64,000 nucleotides of DNA from Agrypnia vestita (GCA_016648135.1 JADDOH010002578.1:1-64000); one strand, 5' to 3'. Shown: positions 22,823 to 34,912, numbered from the stretch's first letter. Notes: generated by a model from the letters alone, not told the origin. Made by a program: numbers and translations.

Positions 22823-23216
22823 TGAAAAATAATATATTTATGTATAAATACGGGGAAAATGACACATTTCGCGCCACGCACTGTGCTACTTTTGAGGTTA
22901 TAAAATAAATATGAAGCGTAATAAATGTTCATGTTCAAATGAACGTATTATTGAAGCGAGTTTAACGCAAAAACAATAAAAATGACACATTTCGCGTCAC
23001 GCGCTGTGCTACTTTTGAGGTTATATGAGAGACGTATGTTTTTGAATGTAGGGTTAAGATCACTTCGCAGTTTAAAAAAAATATATAAAGCATTTAAAAA
23101 TAAAGCGTAAAATAAATGTTTTGAACGTTTATTGAAGCAAGATTAATGCAAAAACCACGCAAAAACAATAAAAATAAAAGAGAAAAGCGTAAACGCGTAC
23201 TTACCGTCAATGTCAT
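22823..23216 (-). other. Possible 5' exon and intron of the Helitron gene
   Basis: On the minus strand ATGACATTGACGGTAAGT (23216 downward) offers an ATG and a consensus donor; TTTTTCAG at 22830-22823 is a good acceptor. The intron contains a duplicated segment: GACACATTTCGCG(C/T)CACGC ... TTTTGAGGTTAT at 22861-22901 and 22983-23023, and GCGTAA(A)ATAAATGTT ... CAATAAAAA at about 22914-22982 and 23103-23175. Confidence 0.45.
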
Positions 23217-23259
23217 AAAGCGGTATGGCCAGCACAAAAATTCGTTGACTGCAATTACG

Positions 23260-24750
23260 TTGGCTGTTTTGAACACACGGATTCCACGAAAATATTTCAA
23301 AAAATCTATAAATTCCGATATTTTAATTTTCGATATTTTGGATTTGGATGTTTTTTGATATCAGTTTGTTCGTATTGCTATATTTTTTAATCTTTTTAAT
23401 GTACTCTAAAATGTTTTTTTTTAAACTGGCAACAGAAATTATCAGTATGCAGAAACGTACGACATTGGTTGGAGTAATTAATATATAGATACTTCTTGAT
23501 AAGTGAAATAGTGTGGGGCTGTGCCACTATTACATTTAGGTAACAAAATATTTCCAGCTGATCTCGGTCTATTACTAAAACATCCAAATGTATTATTATT
23601 GAATTATATTTTGTGAATTTGAAGTTTCGAAAATTTTTGATAAAAAGGTATTGAGAAAATTAAATAAATAAAAAATCACTAGATTCAAACCACTTAGTAA
23701 CACCAACTGATCTCGAAACCGCCATTTTTTTAAGAGTAAAGTACAAATTAAACATTACAAAATATAGGCAATTATTTTTTTTTGGCAATTTTGTTTTTGT
23801 GAAATCTGCCGTGTGACATTATTTTCAACGTTCAATATTAGTTTATTGTCTGTTTTGAGTGTTTTATAATAAATAATAAAAATTATGTATTTTTTAAAAC
23901 TTATTTATATTTTTCTAATGTACATTTCTTTTCAATACAAGTGCACGCTTCAAACACTCTTATTTGAAGAGTTGACAGAACCATTTTTTTTTTTCGTTTC
24001 TTTGTATTAAACCAATTATTTGAACCATTATCGTCTCTGTTTTTTTTAAATAAAAATACATATTTTATTAAATTGAAATAAGTGTCAGGTGTGAAAGTGG
24101 TTAGGTGACTAGGGGATGGATTGCACAGCTTTTAAAACTGTTTGAGGTGAAAATGTACTTAAAATTGTTTCGAAGTATTTTATTTATGTTTAAAATCTGA
24201 CCGCCACAAGTGGATCGAACTTAAAATACTTCTTAAAATGTGTTTGTCTCAGATTAATGGCAGCAATAGATTGAAACAAAAGTCCGCCATGCCTACCTTG
24301 CCGCACGCCCCGCTTAATAGCGTTACGTACGGTGAACTTAGTACCACTAGGCGTTATATTTGTACAGGACACATATCGCCATCTAGTAACGCGCCTGCCA
24401 GTCAAAGCGTATCTAGCTCGGATGCGCACCAAATTTGAGCAGTAATCCCGTGTAACGCAGCCAGGGGCCGCCAGGGATCCATGTTTGAGCAGTGAGGAGT
24501 GGATATCCGCACCGCCAGATAAAACACCCTTCAAATATTTATTTGGATTGCACCGGGTGTGTTTTGCTTGGGAAAAAATGCAATATTTTCATCGTCAAAA
24601 ATATACCTTTTGTATCTATTTTACATATTGAATAAATATTATTATATATTTTATTATTCTAAGTAAATGCAAATACCTTAAATATATTTTTTTTACATTT
24701 AAATTTAATAGAATAATAATCGTTGATTTAGTGATACTACCATACCACCA
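23260..24750. other. No gene recognised
   Basis: Mostly AT-rich. 24190-24540 is GC-richer and open on the minus strand (GGLLFQSIAAINLR), but no family is recognised and the composition suggests a short repeat. Confidence 0.45.
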
Positions 24751-24754
24751 CAGT

Positions 24755-24905
24755 AGCTTGTTGGTGCAGTAGTCCGAGCCCCATTCCAGGACACCGGCAA
24801 ATTAATCCTATTGTCATAGCACAGGCTATTGGCCTAGTTTGAGAATAGTAAGAATATTAATATGACACGTATTTCGTATTCGCATCTCTATTTAAAAAAA
24901 AACAC
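24755..24905 (+). repeat. SINE family 1, copy A
   Basis: GTAGCTTGTTGGT head, then AATCCTATTGTCATAGCACA, TAGTTTGAGAATAGTAAGAA, CATCTCTATTTAAAAAA tail. It matches 28665-28840 over head, body and A-rich tail. In this copy the box-B part is damaged. Confidence 0.75.
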
Positions 24906-27170
24906 ATAAAATATTGTTTATTAATTATTATTATTTACCCTGATTCTTACACGTGTACGACTAGTTAAATATAACAAAGTATCATTAATAATATTATTAA
25001 ATAATAATCTTTTTAATCAACAGGAATAGACAGGGAGGATGGACCGCCACTCTCCTTTGACCTGACATACACCTCCCGTCTCATCCACAATTATACATCT
25101 CCGCGTGCAAATCATAGATTCAAGTCGGTAAATTATAGAAATTATTAAATTAAAGTGAATATTTAGAATCACTCTTTATGCTGTTGTTAATATTTGTAAG
25201 TTTTCTTGCTACGATCATTGTTGTCAATATTTATATATGCTAAATAACTGTTGACAGGAAAATTTTTGTTAGAAGGATATTTTTAAATACTACGTTTAAA
25301 AAAATAAATACTACATTATTCGCGCAAACTGAGAATTTCTGTTCAATTTCCGTTGGGCTCTCAATACATCTGTGTGATTTTAAGCCTAGATTTTTTATAA
25401 AGTATTTTGTTTTTATAGTAATTAAACCTCATGACCTGTTGTAGAATGAAGAACTAAAATGGTAGATTTACTTAGGTACTTATTTTATTTTATTTATTTT
25501 TATTTCTATTTAATTTTAAGTATAAAATTTTGTTTGGACTGTGCCTGTCTCACTTGGTAGGTTAACATGGGTAAAGTGAGATTTTTATGATAAAATAAAG
25601 TGATAATCTTCTTTTTCTTCATGATGTAGTGGTAAGGCTCTTAAATTAACAAAAGCAGCCTCTGCTTTTCAGGTTTTCGGAACTTATGTACATTCAAAAT
25701 GCCTTCCGGCAAAGTATAGATCCGTATGTTCTATTTTTCAAGACCTCCGGTTCAAAAGGGGATGATTCCTTTAAGCCCTATTTATGCGTCAAATATGCAA
25801 TTTCATAGCTTCCTGGGGAGGTCAAACAAGGCTCCTTTATCGTACGGTCAGCGACATTTTTTTTTTTTTTTTTGATGTTTTGGTCCTCTCATTCCTGTCT
25901 ACAAGATGTATGTGGGAAACATGAATTGTTTTTCCTGTGTCCAAAAAACTTACGGTATTTGAGGTGGAGAAGAAGTAACTAAGCTGGTAGATAAATAAAT
26001 GCTGTTGTAAAAATGTATTATGAAATTAAAAATATTAAAAAAAAAAGATTTTATCGTTTGTATGTATAAACTTATATTTTATTAATTAATAAAATATATA
26101 TATATACATACAAATAATAAAATATATTTTCTAATAAGTCAATCTACAATGTTGCTGAATCAACTGAAAAAAAAAAAAATTTTATTCAAAATTCTTCCAA
26201 TTAATGTAAGGATACAGGATAAGTAATAATATTCGTATAAAAATAGAAATGAGAAGATAAGGAAAAAAAACTCAAAAATTTCTTATATTTCCGATTAACT
26301 GCCACATCACTAAAAATTTAACGTTACTATGTAACGTAACTAATACGATATTGAAGATGAGTAAATGGTAATGGTAAATGCATATTTAACACGATTTATA
26401 AAAAAAATGTTGATATGGAAATGAAAAAGAAAATGACAACTTTATTTTATCAGTATCATGGTCTTCACAACCCTTAAATAGATTTCTCATAAACTGTCCC
26501 CTGTTAATAATGTATATGTGTGGTGGTTAATCTGTCACCCCTATAGGTGGATAAGGTACGCAACCTTTAACGTTGATTTTGACATAAGTTTAGACACATG
26601 ATAGTGAATTTGCTGCTTAAGGCGGTACATTCACTGCGAATGCGTATTTCGGCGTTTTTTGCGAAAATGTGGGTTTTTATTATACTTTTATATCAGAATT
26701 ATATGATAAATTTCATTTTTTTAGGGCAACAACTTAGATTGAATCTTTTTTCTTGTATAAAAGTAATAAACTGAACATTATTTACAATAAATAAGAAAAA
26801 TATAAGCATTAATCCACAGGCCGCGGCAAAAAAAAAACGTTTTTAATGTTCCTGGGCATAGAGTGGTTCGCTTAAAATTTCTATGTAAGCATAATATGTT
26901 TTTTCATACATATAAAGTTTACTTAATTATCTAGAATCCGTACGTAGAAAATTAAGAAATATTCAATATAAAAAAAAGATATTATTTTTTCAAACATGCT
27001 TAAATATTTACGATTTTTGGTCATTTTCAAATGTTGTTTATTCATATAAAAAGATGATTTTAAACGATATATTGTATCTATATTCACACTTTGAGTCTTC
27101 AATCACTATTAAAAAGCTACATTTTTTATAAAAATCACGTTAATTATTATTTTAAAATAAAAATTCTAAA
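24906..27170. other. No gene seen
   Basis: AT-rich. 25619-25860 has a mildly tRNA-like head (GTAGTGGTAAGGC) and a T-run end and may be another short retroposon, but this is weak. Confidence 0.4.
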
Positions 27171-27208
27171 GCGCTATTTCTTGTCACATTTGTGACAAGA
27201 AATAGCGC
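27171..27208. repeat. Perfect 18-bp-arm palindrome
   Basis: GCGCTATTTCTTGTCACA and its exact complement separated by 2 bases. It stands alone in A/T-rich sequence with no coding region nearby. Confidence 0.95.
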
Positions 27209-28240
27209 AGTTTTCAATCAGATGCCGCGTGCCGTGCGGGAGAGGCGGACGTTTCTCTGTAGTCCATACACTTTTTCATAAAAAAAATCACTTTAAAACG
27301 TGTTTTTATGCCAAATTTGACATTAGTTCAAAATAATACCATGTTATATATTCGAAAGCAATCTATTCGTCGCAGATAATGAGTATTTTTTTAACTAGTT
27401 TAATATTATTTTGCTTTTCTACTGATAAACTCACATTGAACTTACGTCAGATTGTCTGTCATATGCGTGCTTTGGTGACCTTGCAAGCGGCGGTATATTC
27501 GCGAAGATGTCATTGTAATTTATAAAGTCAAGTAAGATATTAATTTACGACATAATTTTTAAAATATAGATTAATGGTTGTTAATTTTATTTTTAATTCA
27601 ATCATATTGTTGGAGTAGTTTTTTGTTTATTTTAGGTAAAAAAATATTTGAGTTAAATTTAATTCACAAGTGTTTTGACATTTCAGTCGGAAATCAAAAT
27701 AATATCTAAATCTGCTTATGCGACATAAGTTTTAAATTTAAAAACAGTGATATAAGAAAAATTGTTGTTTACTATTTTTTTACAACACATAAATTATTGG
27801 AGAAATATAAATACGCTTTTGTAAATTCTAGACTTAAAACATTTAAAATTCTAATAACAGTGATCTATCCCAACATGACTTGCGTTCCCACATATTTTAA
27901 ACGTCGGTTCTCCGTATGGTTGTCTCATTTCCTCGCAACCTTTCTGTCTTCCAATGACATGTAAATAATACGCTCGTGCAAGGTTTATCTGATATGACGT
28001 TTGTTCATGTCTCGATCTCGTATTGAAGTAGCATGATCTATCGATGCATATCGTCACTTTTGACAGCTGGAAAATTGTATGTCCCGCCTTTTATTTATTT
28101 TATTTTTATTTTTTTTCGAAGTAGTGTTTATTGTATGGCATATATATTACATATAACAATAAATTGAATTAAATAACTTGAATTGTTGGTCTTTTAAGAA
28201 ATATTTTTTTCTCTAATTTTTTATAGACTCATTTAAATTT
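27209..28240. other. No gene recognised
   Basis: AT-rich. A 68-codon minus-strand frame at 27851-28057 matches nothing I know. Confidence 0.45.
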
Positions 28241-28242
28241 CA

Positions 28243-28562
28243 ATTTTCAATTCAATTTATTTATTTTATATATAAAATTAACATTAAAAACATAAATTAA
28301 ATTCTTAAATATTATTAATAAGTAAGAAATATATAAACAACAAAATCAAATATTAAACATATATAAAATCATTCATATCAAAGGTGTAGAATAATCCTGC
28401 TTCGGAAAACCTCACAGAGACATGGAACAGATCAATGTTCAAAGTGATATTGTTCAGCATAGCAGTAGCTCTTCCAACAGGCATAATTATTGGCAGGTTA
28501 GTTCTGTACATTGTAATGTGAAAAAATCTATGCTGACGCTGTCTAAGGAAAATACAAATCAA
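28243..28562 (-). pseudogene. LINE (Jockey/CR1-like) RT C-terminal tail, copy 1
   Basis: The minus strand encodes FLRQRQHRFFHITMYRTNLP, MPVGRATAMLNNITLNIDLF, HVS; copies with the same blocks occur at 47300-47914 and 57375-57734. The 3' end carries TTGAATTGAAAATTG on the minus strand (about 28257-28243), the family tail. Only the last ~70 codons survive. 5' truncation is usual for LINEs. Confidence 0.75.
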
Positions 28563-28664
28563 TACTCAGCACGATTTCGATTATCGATTAACAACCGATA
28601 AAAATGCGTAATCAAATACACGTCCCTTCTAGTCTCTAAACTATTATAGCTTAACTTGTTGTAG

Positions 28665-28845
28665 CTTGTTGGTCCTGTTGTTAGGACACTGGCCTCATGA
28701 TCCAAATGTCGCGGGTTCGAATCTCACTCCAGACTAGCAAGTTAGTCCTATTTTCATAGCACAAGCGTTTAGCTTAGTTTGAAAATAGTAAGAATATTGA
28801 TGTGACACGTATTCTTTGTTCACATCTCTATTTAAAAAACAAAAA
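28665..28845 (+). repeat. SINE family 1, copy B (tRNA-derived)
   Basis: A tRNA-like head has a box-A-like TAGCTTGTTGG and a clear pol III box B, GGTTCGAATCT (about 28714-28724). The body and tail are as in copy A, ending CATCTCTATTTAAAAAAC. RNA polymerase III would transcribe it, and it depends on a LINE for mobility. Confidence 0.8.
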
Positions 28846-28859
28846 ACTCTGACGCAAAT

Positions 28860-31180
28860 AGGCTATAGGAGATGAATTGGTTTCTATTTTGGTCCGAGAA
28901 ATCAATCTCATACAGCCTTTGTGCAGAAAGATTAGCTACAGATCTGTAGTTTTCTACGGATAACTATCATATTGGAGTAACCTTCGACTTCTCCCATGTT
29001 TTCGCGAATATATTAATGGAAATATTATGCAAAAAAACCAAGTGTTTTTTTTTATTAGTTCCACACAACGATGCTTTAAGTAATGCACACTGTCTAGCTG
29101 CAGTAAATGCAGCTAGATGGCCTATTTATGCTACAAGCTCATCAGCGTTATTCACATTGACACTTTCACTAACTAATGAAATAATATTTTTTTTAATAAA
29201 ACATAAATAGGACAGGGAAAAACATGTAATAAAAACGTTCAGAAATTTTTCTATAATTTGACAAGTACCGCCTTACTCTAGAGTAAATAAAGTTACCTAT
29301 ATTATTGATAGAATCGGCGTTAACTTTGTTGATATTATTCATGATGATCATTAAAATGGATGCAATAAAGCACGTTTACTCTACTTAAGTTTAAATATTA
29401 ATTATTCTCTTCGTATTTTGAGAATGAAAGAATATTTTTTGCCGGCAAGAGTTTTAAACAAACTACATTCACACATGGAAAACATGATTTAGGTGAAAAT
29501 ACTGAAATAATAATTATTGTAATAAACACGGAAATATTAGGTACTGAAAAAAGTAGTCGGAGTTACTGGTGTGAGATGGAAGGGTGATTGAAACGGGACC
29601 TCCATCAAATTTTATGATAAAAATTATCTATAATAATTGTATATGCATAAAATATTTGAGAAGCAATTTTTAAAATAATTAATAACAATTACGGAACACT
29701 GTAATTTGTAACAAAATAGTTGTGAAATGAAATTTTAAAAATAAATATAGAAGAGGTTTCTGTTTTTTTGAGGTTATGAGTTTCTGTACGCGTTACTTTA
29801 AAAATTATTTCATTCACTTTGAAAACTTCTGCAAACAATCTTTCTAACAATTTAAGAATTTTCTTTGAAATATATTGTCGGGTAGCAAAAAAATATTTTA
29901 AAAAGCTGCCAATTAATTCTTTTCTTTAAAAACCTACTAAATACAAAATTCTCTTACGTAACAAGAAACTTATCTTCTTTGTCGTTGGAGGCAATCGGGA
30001 ACCAAAAGAAATAATTCCTTTGAAAAATTTTAAGTGTAATAATTGTACAAAAGCTTTGCAATCAGGCAAAAATTAAGAAATATTCTTAAAAAAGAAATTA
30101 TTATTACGCAGTTTCATTTTTCTCGTTCATTAAAAAAGCTAAGAGTCGGTCGACGGTAAATATATTTGTTAATTAACAAAAATATTTTACGTTCTTCAAG
30201 AAAGTACATCTTTGATCTTACGGGAAATTATGTCTCGTACATACCATTTATTTATATTAATTTCATCAAATTAAATGCTTCTATCATCATGATCACATAT
30301 TATATATTTCAATTATGGAATGTTATTTAATAGTATCGACGGTCCCTACGTTTACTGTCAAATCTATCAAAATTCTTTTTTCAATTTACTAACTTAAATC
30401 ATCTAATTTATATTTTCGTATAATGTTAAAAAAAGCATTTAATTTCAAATGAAGGATTCACTAAAGGAACATTAAACTTTTTTTCAATTACTCGAAAATA
30501 TAGACTAAATCGCATGGTTTAAGATACTAAAACGAAAATCGATTTTTTACAGATTCGTCAGTCTCACCGTCAATTATGGTCGCTATTCTACGCTTTTCAC
30601 TCGATCAATAACGGGTTTAGCATAGATTTTTAAGATTTAGACCTCGAGTCAATATGACCAAACGTCATGAGCGACGGGTTAATTATTGTGAAATAATATT
30701 TCTTTGTATATTAAGTTTCTCAATAATTAATTTTGCGTTAACTATACGGAATTCATATTTTTGATGTTTACAGCGTTATCTTTGTGGTTGGACATAATTA
30801 TTCATTTGAGAAAACTTACAAACTTTGAATAAACCACACAAAATTGTTTTTAAACATCTACCGATTTCGATACCGTACTGTATCGAAACATACACTACAG
30901 TACTGATGATAGAGTACAGTATCGAAACCCGTAGACGTTTAAACCCAATCAGCGTAGTTCTATACAAAGTTTGTTAGTTTTCTCAAGGGGATCCGTTTCC
31001 CTGAAAGAATGTAATTTAAATTGTGTTGGTTGACGTACAAGGCGACACATAAAATGGGATATCCGTATCTTCAAGAACACTGTATTCCAGGCAACTTGAA
31101 TAGAAGACTCCCAAATCTAAGCTCAGCTTCTACTTCAGCTGCAGGAAGGGTGGTAGAGTTGATCATCCATTTTCAGGACG
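28860..31180. other. No gene seen; AT-rich
   Basis: Includes an imperfect inverted repeat at 30849-30882 / 30910-30943 (TTTAAACATCTACCG and near complement). No coding region recognised. Confidence 0.55.
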
Positions 31181-31184
31181 TTTA

Positions 31185-31335
31185 ACGAAGTAAACTAACG
31201 AACGTAAATTTTTGGGATGGCAGGCTCAAAGGCGTGGAACTCTCTTCATCCCAAAGTGTGGAACAGTAATTCGGAAGCATTGTTTTTTAATACTGTAAGC
31301 GCGCCTTTAAGAAAAATCTTTTGTATAAGTTCGTA
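31185..31335 (+). pseudogene. Possible LINE RT C-terminal fragment
   Basis: One frame reads SKAWNSLHPKVWNSNSEALF then FNTVSAPLRKIF, which recalls the ...WNSLPxxIVxxxSxxxFKxxL tail common to many LINE RT proteins. Short and without other support. Confidence 0.3.
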
Positions 31336-32254
31336 TTTTTAATTTTTTAATACTTATATAGGACTACACAGTATTTGTGTTATATTAATACGAGATTAAG
31401 TAAATAATATAATTTTATTATTATTATATATTTGGTAGATAGTATAATCACAAAGAAAGTAAATATAATAAAATTTTCAGTTGGTGTGAAATAAATATTC
31501 GCGTAATCAACGTTCTAATTTTTCTATTGTGTGTGCGGATCTTTGACGCATCTGTGCAGTGGCGGTGCGATTAATTTACACCCCCTCCCATAAACACATA
31601 CAATTTTTCATTAAAATTTATATTTTAATGAAAATTTAATTTTCATAAAATGTATATTTTAATGATAAATTGTATATGTAGGGTATTTATTAATCACAGT
31701 GATTTTGTATAATAACAAAACGAACAAAGATAATTTTTGAAATAAATAAAAAAGATGAAAAATATTCGTTGATATAATATATTAAATATTAAACTTGTAG
31801 AATTTTCTTTTTATTTATGTTGAATCTATATTTTTGTTTGTTGCGTTTTTTTTTTTAAATAAACATTTATAAAAATGTAGTTTTTTTACTTTTATTGAAA
31901 ATTATTCTTATTAAATTTTCAACTACGTAAAAAAATCTTTCTCATAATTTTGTCGCATTTCTATTGCACCTACTTTTTTAAATGGAATAAATATACTGAT
32001 GGACCGACCCTAGGAGATTCAATGCCCTAAAGCAAAAACACTAGAAAATAGGTAATTAATTTTATGAAAATTGCATAATATTCTTACCCAATTGCTTGGT
32101 ACTATATCACATCGGGGTCCTGCCAGTCAACCAATTTGTTGCACAATTTAAAACACAACACATATCTTTATGAATTAGTGTATTGAAAATATTTTATTAT
32201 TATACAATGAACCTATAAATTATTTATTACATTTTTTCAATAATTATTTTTTCT

Positions 32255-33010
32255 CTCTTCTGTCCGTTCTATCGACCCAATATTTATAAACCACATTTAA
32301 GTCAACATTTTCCCCGGATGAAATGTATGACTTTATTCGTAGTAAACATTCTAAATGTTCTACTTCCATTCTATATCTTGATCTTGATTTAATTGCATTC
32401 ATTAAACTAAACCCTCATTCACAGTCAGCGCTTGACGCCTGAAATATTCCAGAAATATCTAGTAAAACTGAAATACAATCAAATTGATCTGGATCACTAT
32501 GTGCAAAGGTTAATAAATCGGCAAATGTTTGAATCAAACCAGTCTTCACTTTCTCGGCAACTATAAATTTTAGATTAAAATATTGTTTATGCATAATTGT
32601 AATTCTTATCTTTTTCAGTAATTTGTATTAATTGGATATATTCAAACATAGCCTGTCTAATTGATCCTTCCCGCATTTAAACTCTGTAGCTCTTCTTATT
32701 GCGGCCTGATGGAAAGCACGCCACTCCAACAAATCTTCTGGAAATCGCATTTCTAGATGATCACAGAGTAATTGGATGAATTTCAAAATCGCGGTTAAAT
32801 TTATATCGCTGCTATTTAACAACCTCACTTAAATATTGAGCTCTAAGTTGATTAATTTTAGCGTTTGCAAATTGAGTGGCTTCTGTACTTGTTATATTGC
32901 TCTTTTGAAAATATTTGCACATTGATGATAGTTCATGCAAAACATCTTTCAGCAAAGGAAACTTTCTTTTATTATAATTACTGTGCGGAGGGTAAAACAT
33001 GTGTGCGGAG
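32255..33010 (-). pseudogene. hAT-type transposase C-terminal part
   Basis: The minus strand encodes FPLLKDVLHELSSMCKYFQK, TEATQFANAKINQLRAQYL, LTAILKFIQLLCDHLEMRF, VAEKVKTGLIQTFADLL, and the hAT dimerisation block ASSADCE(stop)GFSLMNAIKS followed by ECLLRIKSY and YKYWVDRT. The family form of the block is (S)NAECERGFSxMNxIK. One in-frame stop and frameshifts break it. The N-terminal catalytic part is absent. Transposase of a cut-and-paste element, inactive here. Confidence 0.75.
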
Positions 33011-33021
33011 ACATTTTGGTA

Positions 33022-33047
33022 GGTGTGCGCGCGCACACGCGCACACC
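33022..33047. repeat. Alternating purine-pyrimidine palindrome
   Basis: GGTGTGCGCG and CGCGCACACC arms around a 6-base loop, nearly all alternating purine/pyrimidine, at the upstream (5') side of the hAT fragment. Z-DNA or cruciform potential. Confidence 0.85.
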
Positions 33048-33710
33048 TTACAGGGAACATTGCGCGTAATGCATAATGGTGGTAAAATGTGCAGCGCACG
33101 CGCTCAAAGATTAATTTTTATATCTCCTCAAATATTATCTCCGATGAAAAATATCAGTTTTTCTAAAATTTACACTGGCTGAATACTGGATAAAAATAAA
33201 TATTTTTGAATCCTTTGAATTGAAATTAAATAAAATATATAAAATCATTATCATTTCTCCCAAAGCATGCACATTTCACCGTTTTTATTGAAAAACTCGT
33301 TCAATATTATAAACAGGGTGATTCGAATCTAGTACCAAAAATTTTGTAAACAATGAGTCTTCCTCAATAAATTTTGAATGGAAAATGTTTTAACACTTTG
33401 CGTGAAATATCAACAGTCAAAGAAATAAGCAATATAAAAGTTTGCATTTTTTAAAAATATTTCTGACCTCTTATCTGTAAAACGTTGTAGTACCATAGAG
33501 TAGTTTGTATCGGTTTTTAAAAATATATTTGATTTGCAATAGTAAATACAAGTCATATAAAATTATTAAAAGCCCGAAAAAGTTTGGTTCAAATTTCTAT
33601 TTTGACCTATTTGACTTATATTTACATTCATAACACTCCAATATTTAACAGAAATAGGTCCAAAATATTGAAACATAAAATGCGACCTTTGATAAAGCTT
33701 ACTTCCTTCA

Positions 33711-33792
33711 CTCGGGTTGATTGGAACTGGAATAGAATACGGGACCCCAGAGAAGCTGGTGTCCTGTCCACTAGACTACGAGGGCCGCCCCT
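33711..33792 (-). repeat. tRNA-derived SINE head
   Basis: The minus strand reads GGCGGCCCTCGTAGTCTAGT GG then ACAGGACACC, close to a tRNA D-arm/box A, and GTTCCAATCAACCCGAG as a degraded box B and acceptor side. Resembles an acidic-amino-acid tRNA; most likely a SINE head or tRNA pseudogene. Confidence 0.5.
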
Positions 33793-34109
33793 AAAAAATG
33801 ATCGTTTTTCCCATAACAATAACGATGCATATACGCGAGTACTGTTTAAAATACAAGCTAGGTTAGACCTCATACAAGTTAGATATAACAATTCGTAGAA
33901 GCTAGTCTCCAAGATGGCTAGGAATTGCAGCTCCTCTGTGTTTACCGAAGATCGTATTCATGAGCTCATTTCTCTCTCGAAACGTTGGGTAGTAGGTGTT
34001 AAATTTTAGCTAGAACACTGCAGCTATTCTGTAGCGCAAACTGCATTCCTTTGGAGGTTTGGATTCCAAACAAAATATTGGCACTATTTACATGCAAGTG
34101 TCTTGAGTT

Positions 34110-34402
34110 TTTTATTGACTTTTGTGATTTGGATTCTTGTGTTTATTCATTTTATAATCCTTTAATTTCAACGAGATAATGACACCGTCTACGTATGCTA
34201 GTATCTTAAGTATTTTTTTTCCTTTTTTGATTTGGATTCTTGTGTTTATTAATTTCAAACTTCGTTATTTTTCAACAAAATAATGACACCATCTATGTGT
34301 TCATATCTTAAGTATTTTTTTACTTGTGGGATTTGGATCTTGTGATTATTAATTTCATAATCCTTTATATTTCAACGAAATAATGACACTGACTAGGTGC
34401 TA
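34110..34402 (+). repeat. Tandem repeat, about 100-bp unit, three units before the Helitron
   Basis: GATTTGGATTCTTGTG ... CAACGA(A/G)ATAATGACACC ... TATCTTAAGTATTTTTT recurs with the GATTTGGA word at 34126, 34229 and 34330 (spacing 103 and 101). Confidence 0.9.
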
Positions 34403-34434
34403 CTAGCTGTGCCCGCGCGGCTTCGCACGCGAAG
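34403..34434 (-). repeat. Helitron 3' terminal hairpins
   Basis: Minus strand: CTTCGC GT GCGAAG, then GCCGCGCGGGC hairpin, ACAG, CTAG end. It serves as the rolling-circle termination signal in Helitrons. Confidence 0.85.
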
Positions 34435-34463
34435 ATTTTTAGTATACTGTTTGGATCGTCATA

Positions 34464-34491
34464 GAACTTTCGCGAACCTTCTAGAACATTC
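34464..34491. promoter_or_regulatory. Perfect six-unit heat-shock element
   Basis: GAA-ct-TTC-gc-GAA-cc-TTC-ta-GAA-ca-TTC: six alternating GAA/TTC units at exact 5-base spacing (starts at 34464, 34469, 34474, 34479, 34484, 34489). Three units suffice for a heat-shock-factor trimer; this would bind two trimers. Confidence 0.9.
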
Positions 34492-34570
34492 TCCTTCCAG
34501 AACTTTTAAGAAATTTATTGAATGTACAGAAACCATCTAGACACACTGACACATTCCGCCACTCAGTTTA

Positions 34571-34629
34571 GAACCTTATAGAACTTTCTGGAATTTTCTA
34601 GAACCTTCTCCTTCCAGAACTTTCTAGAG
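34571..34629. promoter_or_regulatory. Eight-unit heat-shock element plus an adjoining shorter block
   Basis: GAA/TTC units at 34571, 34576 (TTA, one mismatch), 34581, 34586, 34591, 34596, 34601, 34606, all at exact 5-base steps; then, after a one-base phase change, TTC-ca-GAA-ct-TTC-ta-GAg from 34612. Confidence 0.9.
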
Positions 34630-34641
34630 CAGGTTTTCCCG

Positions 34642-34654
34642 GAACCTTCTAGAC
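34642..34654. promoter_or_regulatory. Short heat-shock-element remnant
   Basis: GAA-cc-TTC-ta-GAc at 34642-34654, in the same Helitron. Two perfect units and one mismatched. Confidence 0.6.
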
Positions 34655-34912
34655 TCACCGACACAGTCGGCGCGCCTATTTTGGAACAATCTGAAGCATT
34701 TGCGGCCTTCCCATAACAAAACAATGTGCTAGAATGCACATTTTGGTCACCCACTCCCACCCACGCACAGCCACCCCCACCAAACTCGCATATTTTCGAT
34801 GTGACACCAAGGGCTATCCACCACCATAACCACCGGTGGGTGGTTGTGGCTGGTTGTAGAGAAAACTTGGCGGATAGGGAAACACGGGTTTCTTTTTATA
34901 TATATATATTGA

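Larger units (their letters stand above)
19410..23250 (-). mobile_element. Decayed Helitron (3' end precise, 5' end approximate)
   Basis: On the minus strand a GC-rich hairpin (19421-19441) is followed 7 bases later by CTAG (19413-19410) and then T, exactly the CTRR|T end with subterminal hairpin that defines Helitrons, which insert between A and T. The interior encodes remnants of a Rep/PIF1-helicase protein in the matching orientation. The 5' TC end was not located. A spliced leader at 23216-23207 shows it lies beyond 23216, and the value given is a minimum. There is no terminal inverted repeat and no target duplication, as expected for rolling-circle elements. Confidence 0.85.
34403..34912 (-). 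mobile_element. Non-autonomous Helitron, 510 bp, with heat-shock-element arrays
   Basis: On the minus strand the element starts TCAATATATATA (34912 downward) and ends with a GC hairpin (GAAGCCGCGCGGGC) then ACAGCTAG at 34410-34403. It is flanked by A (34402 on +) and T (34913), the Helitron A|T target. Removing it rejoins the tandem repeat so that the next GATTTGGA (34940) falls 100 bases after 34330, which independently proves both ends. No coding region. The interior holds three blocks of heat-shock-element pentamers and a C-rich/G-rich stretch (34740-34860). Confidence 0.92.

Noticed and set aside
24190..24534. 114-codon minus-strand frame
   Set aside because: No family recognised and overlapping plus-strand frame also open; GC-rich patch.
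25619..25860. Third SINE family
   Set aside because: Box A only approximate, box B absent at the right distance, no second copy seen.
26618..29277. TAAGGCGGTAC and its inverted copy 2.6 kb apart as possible transposon ends
   Set aside because: Only 11 bases match, flanks do not, and there is no target duplication or coding interior.
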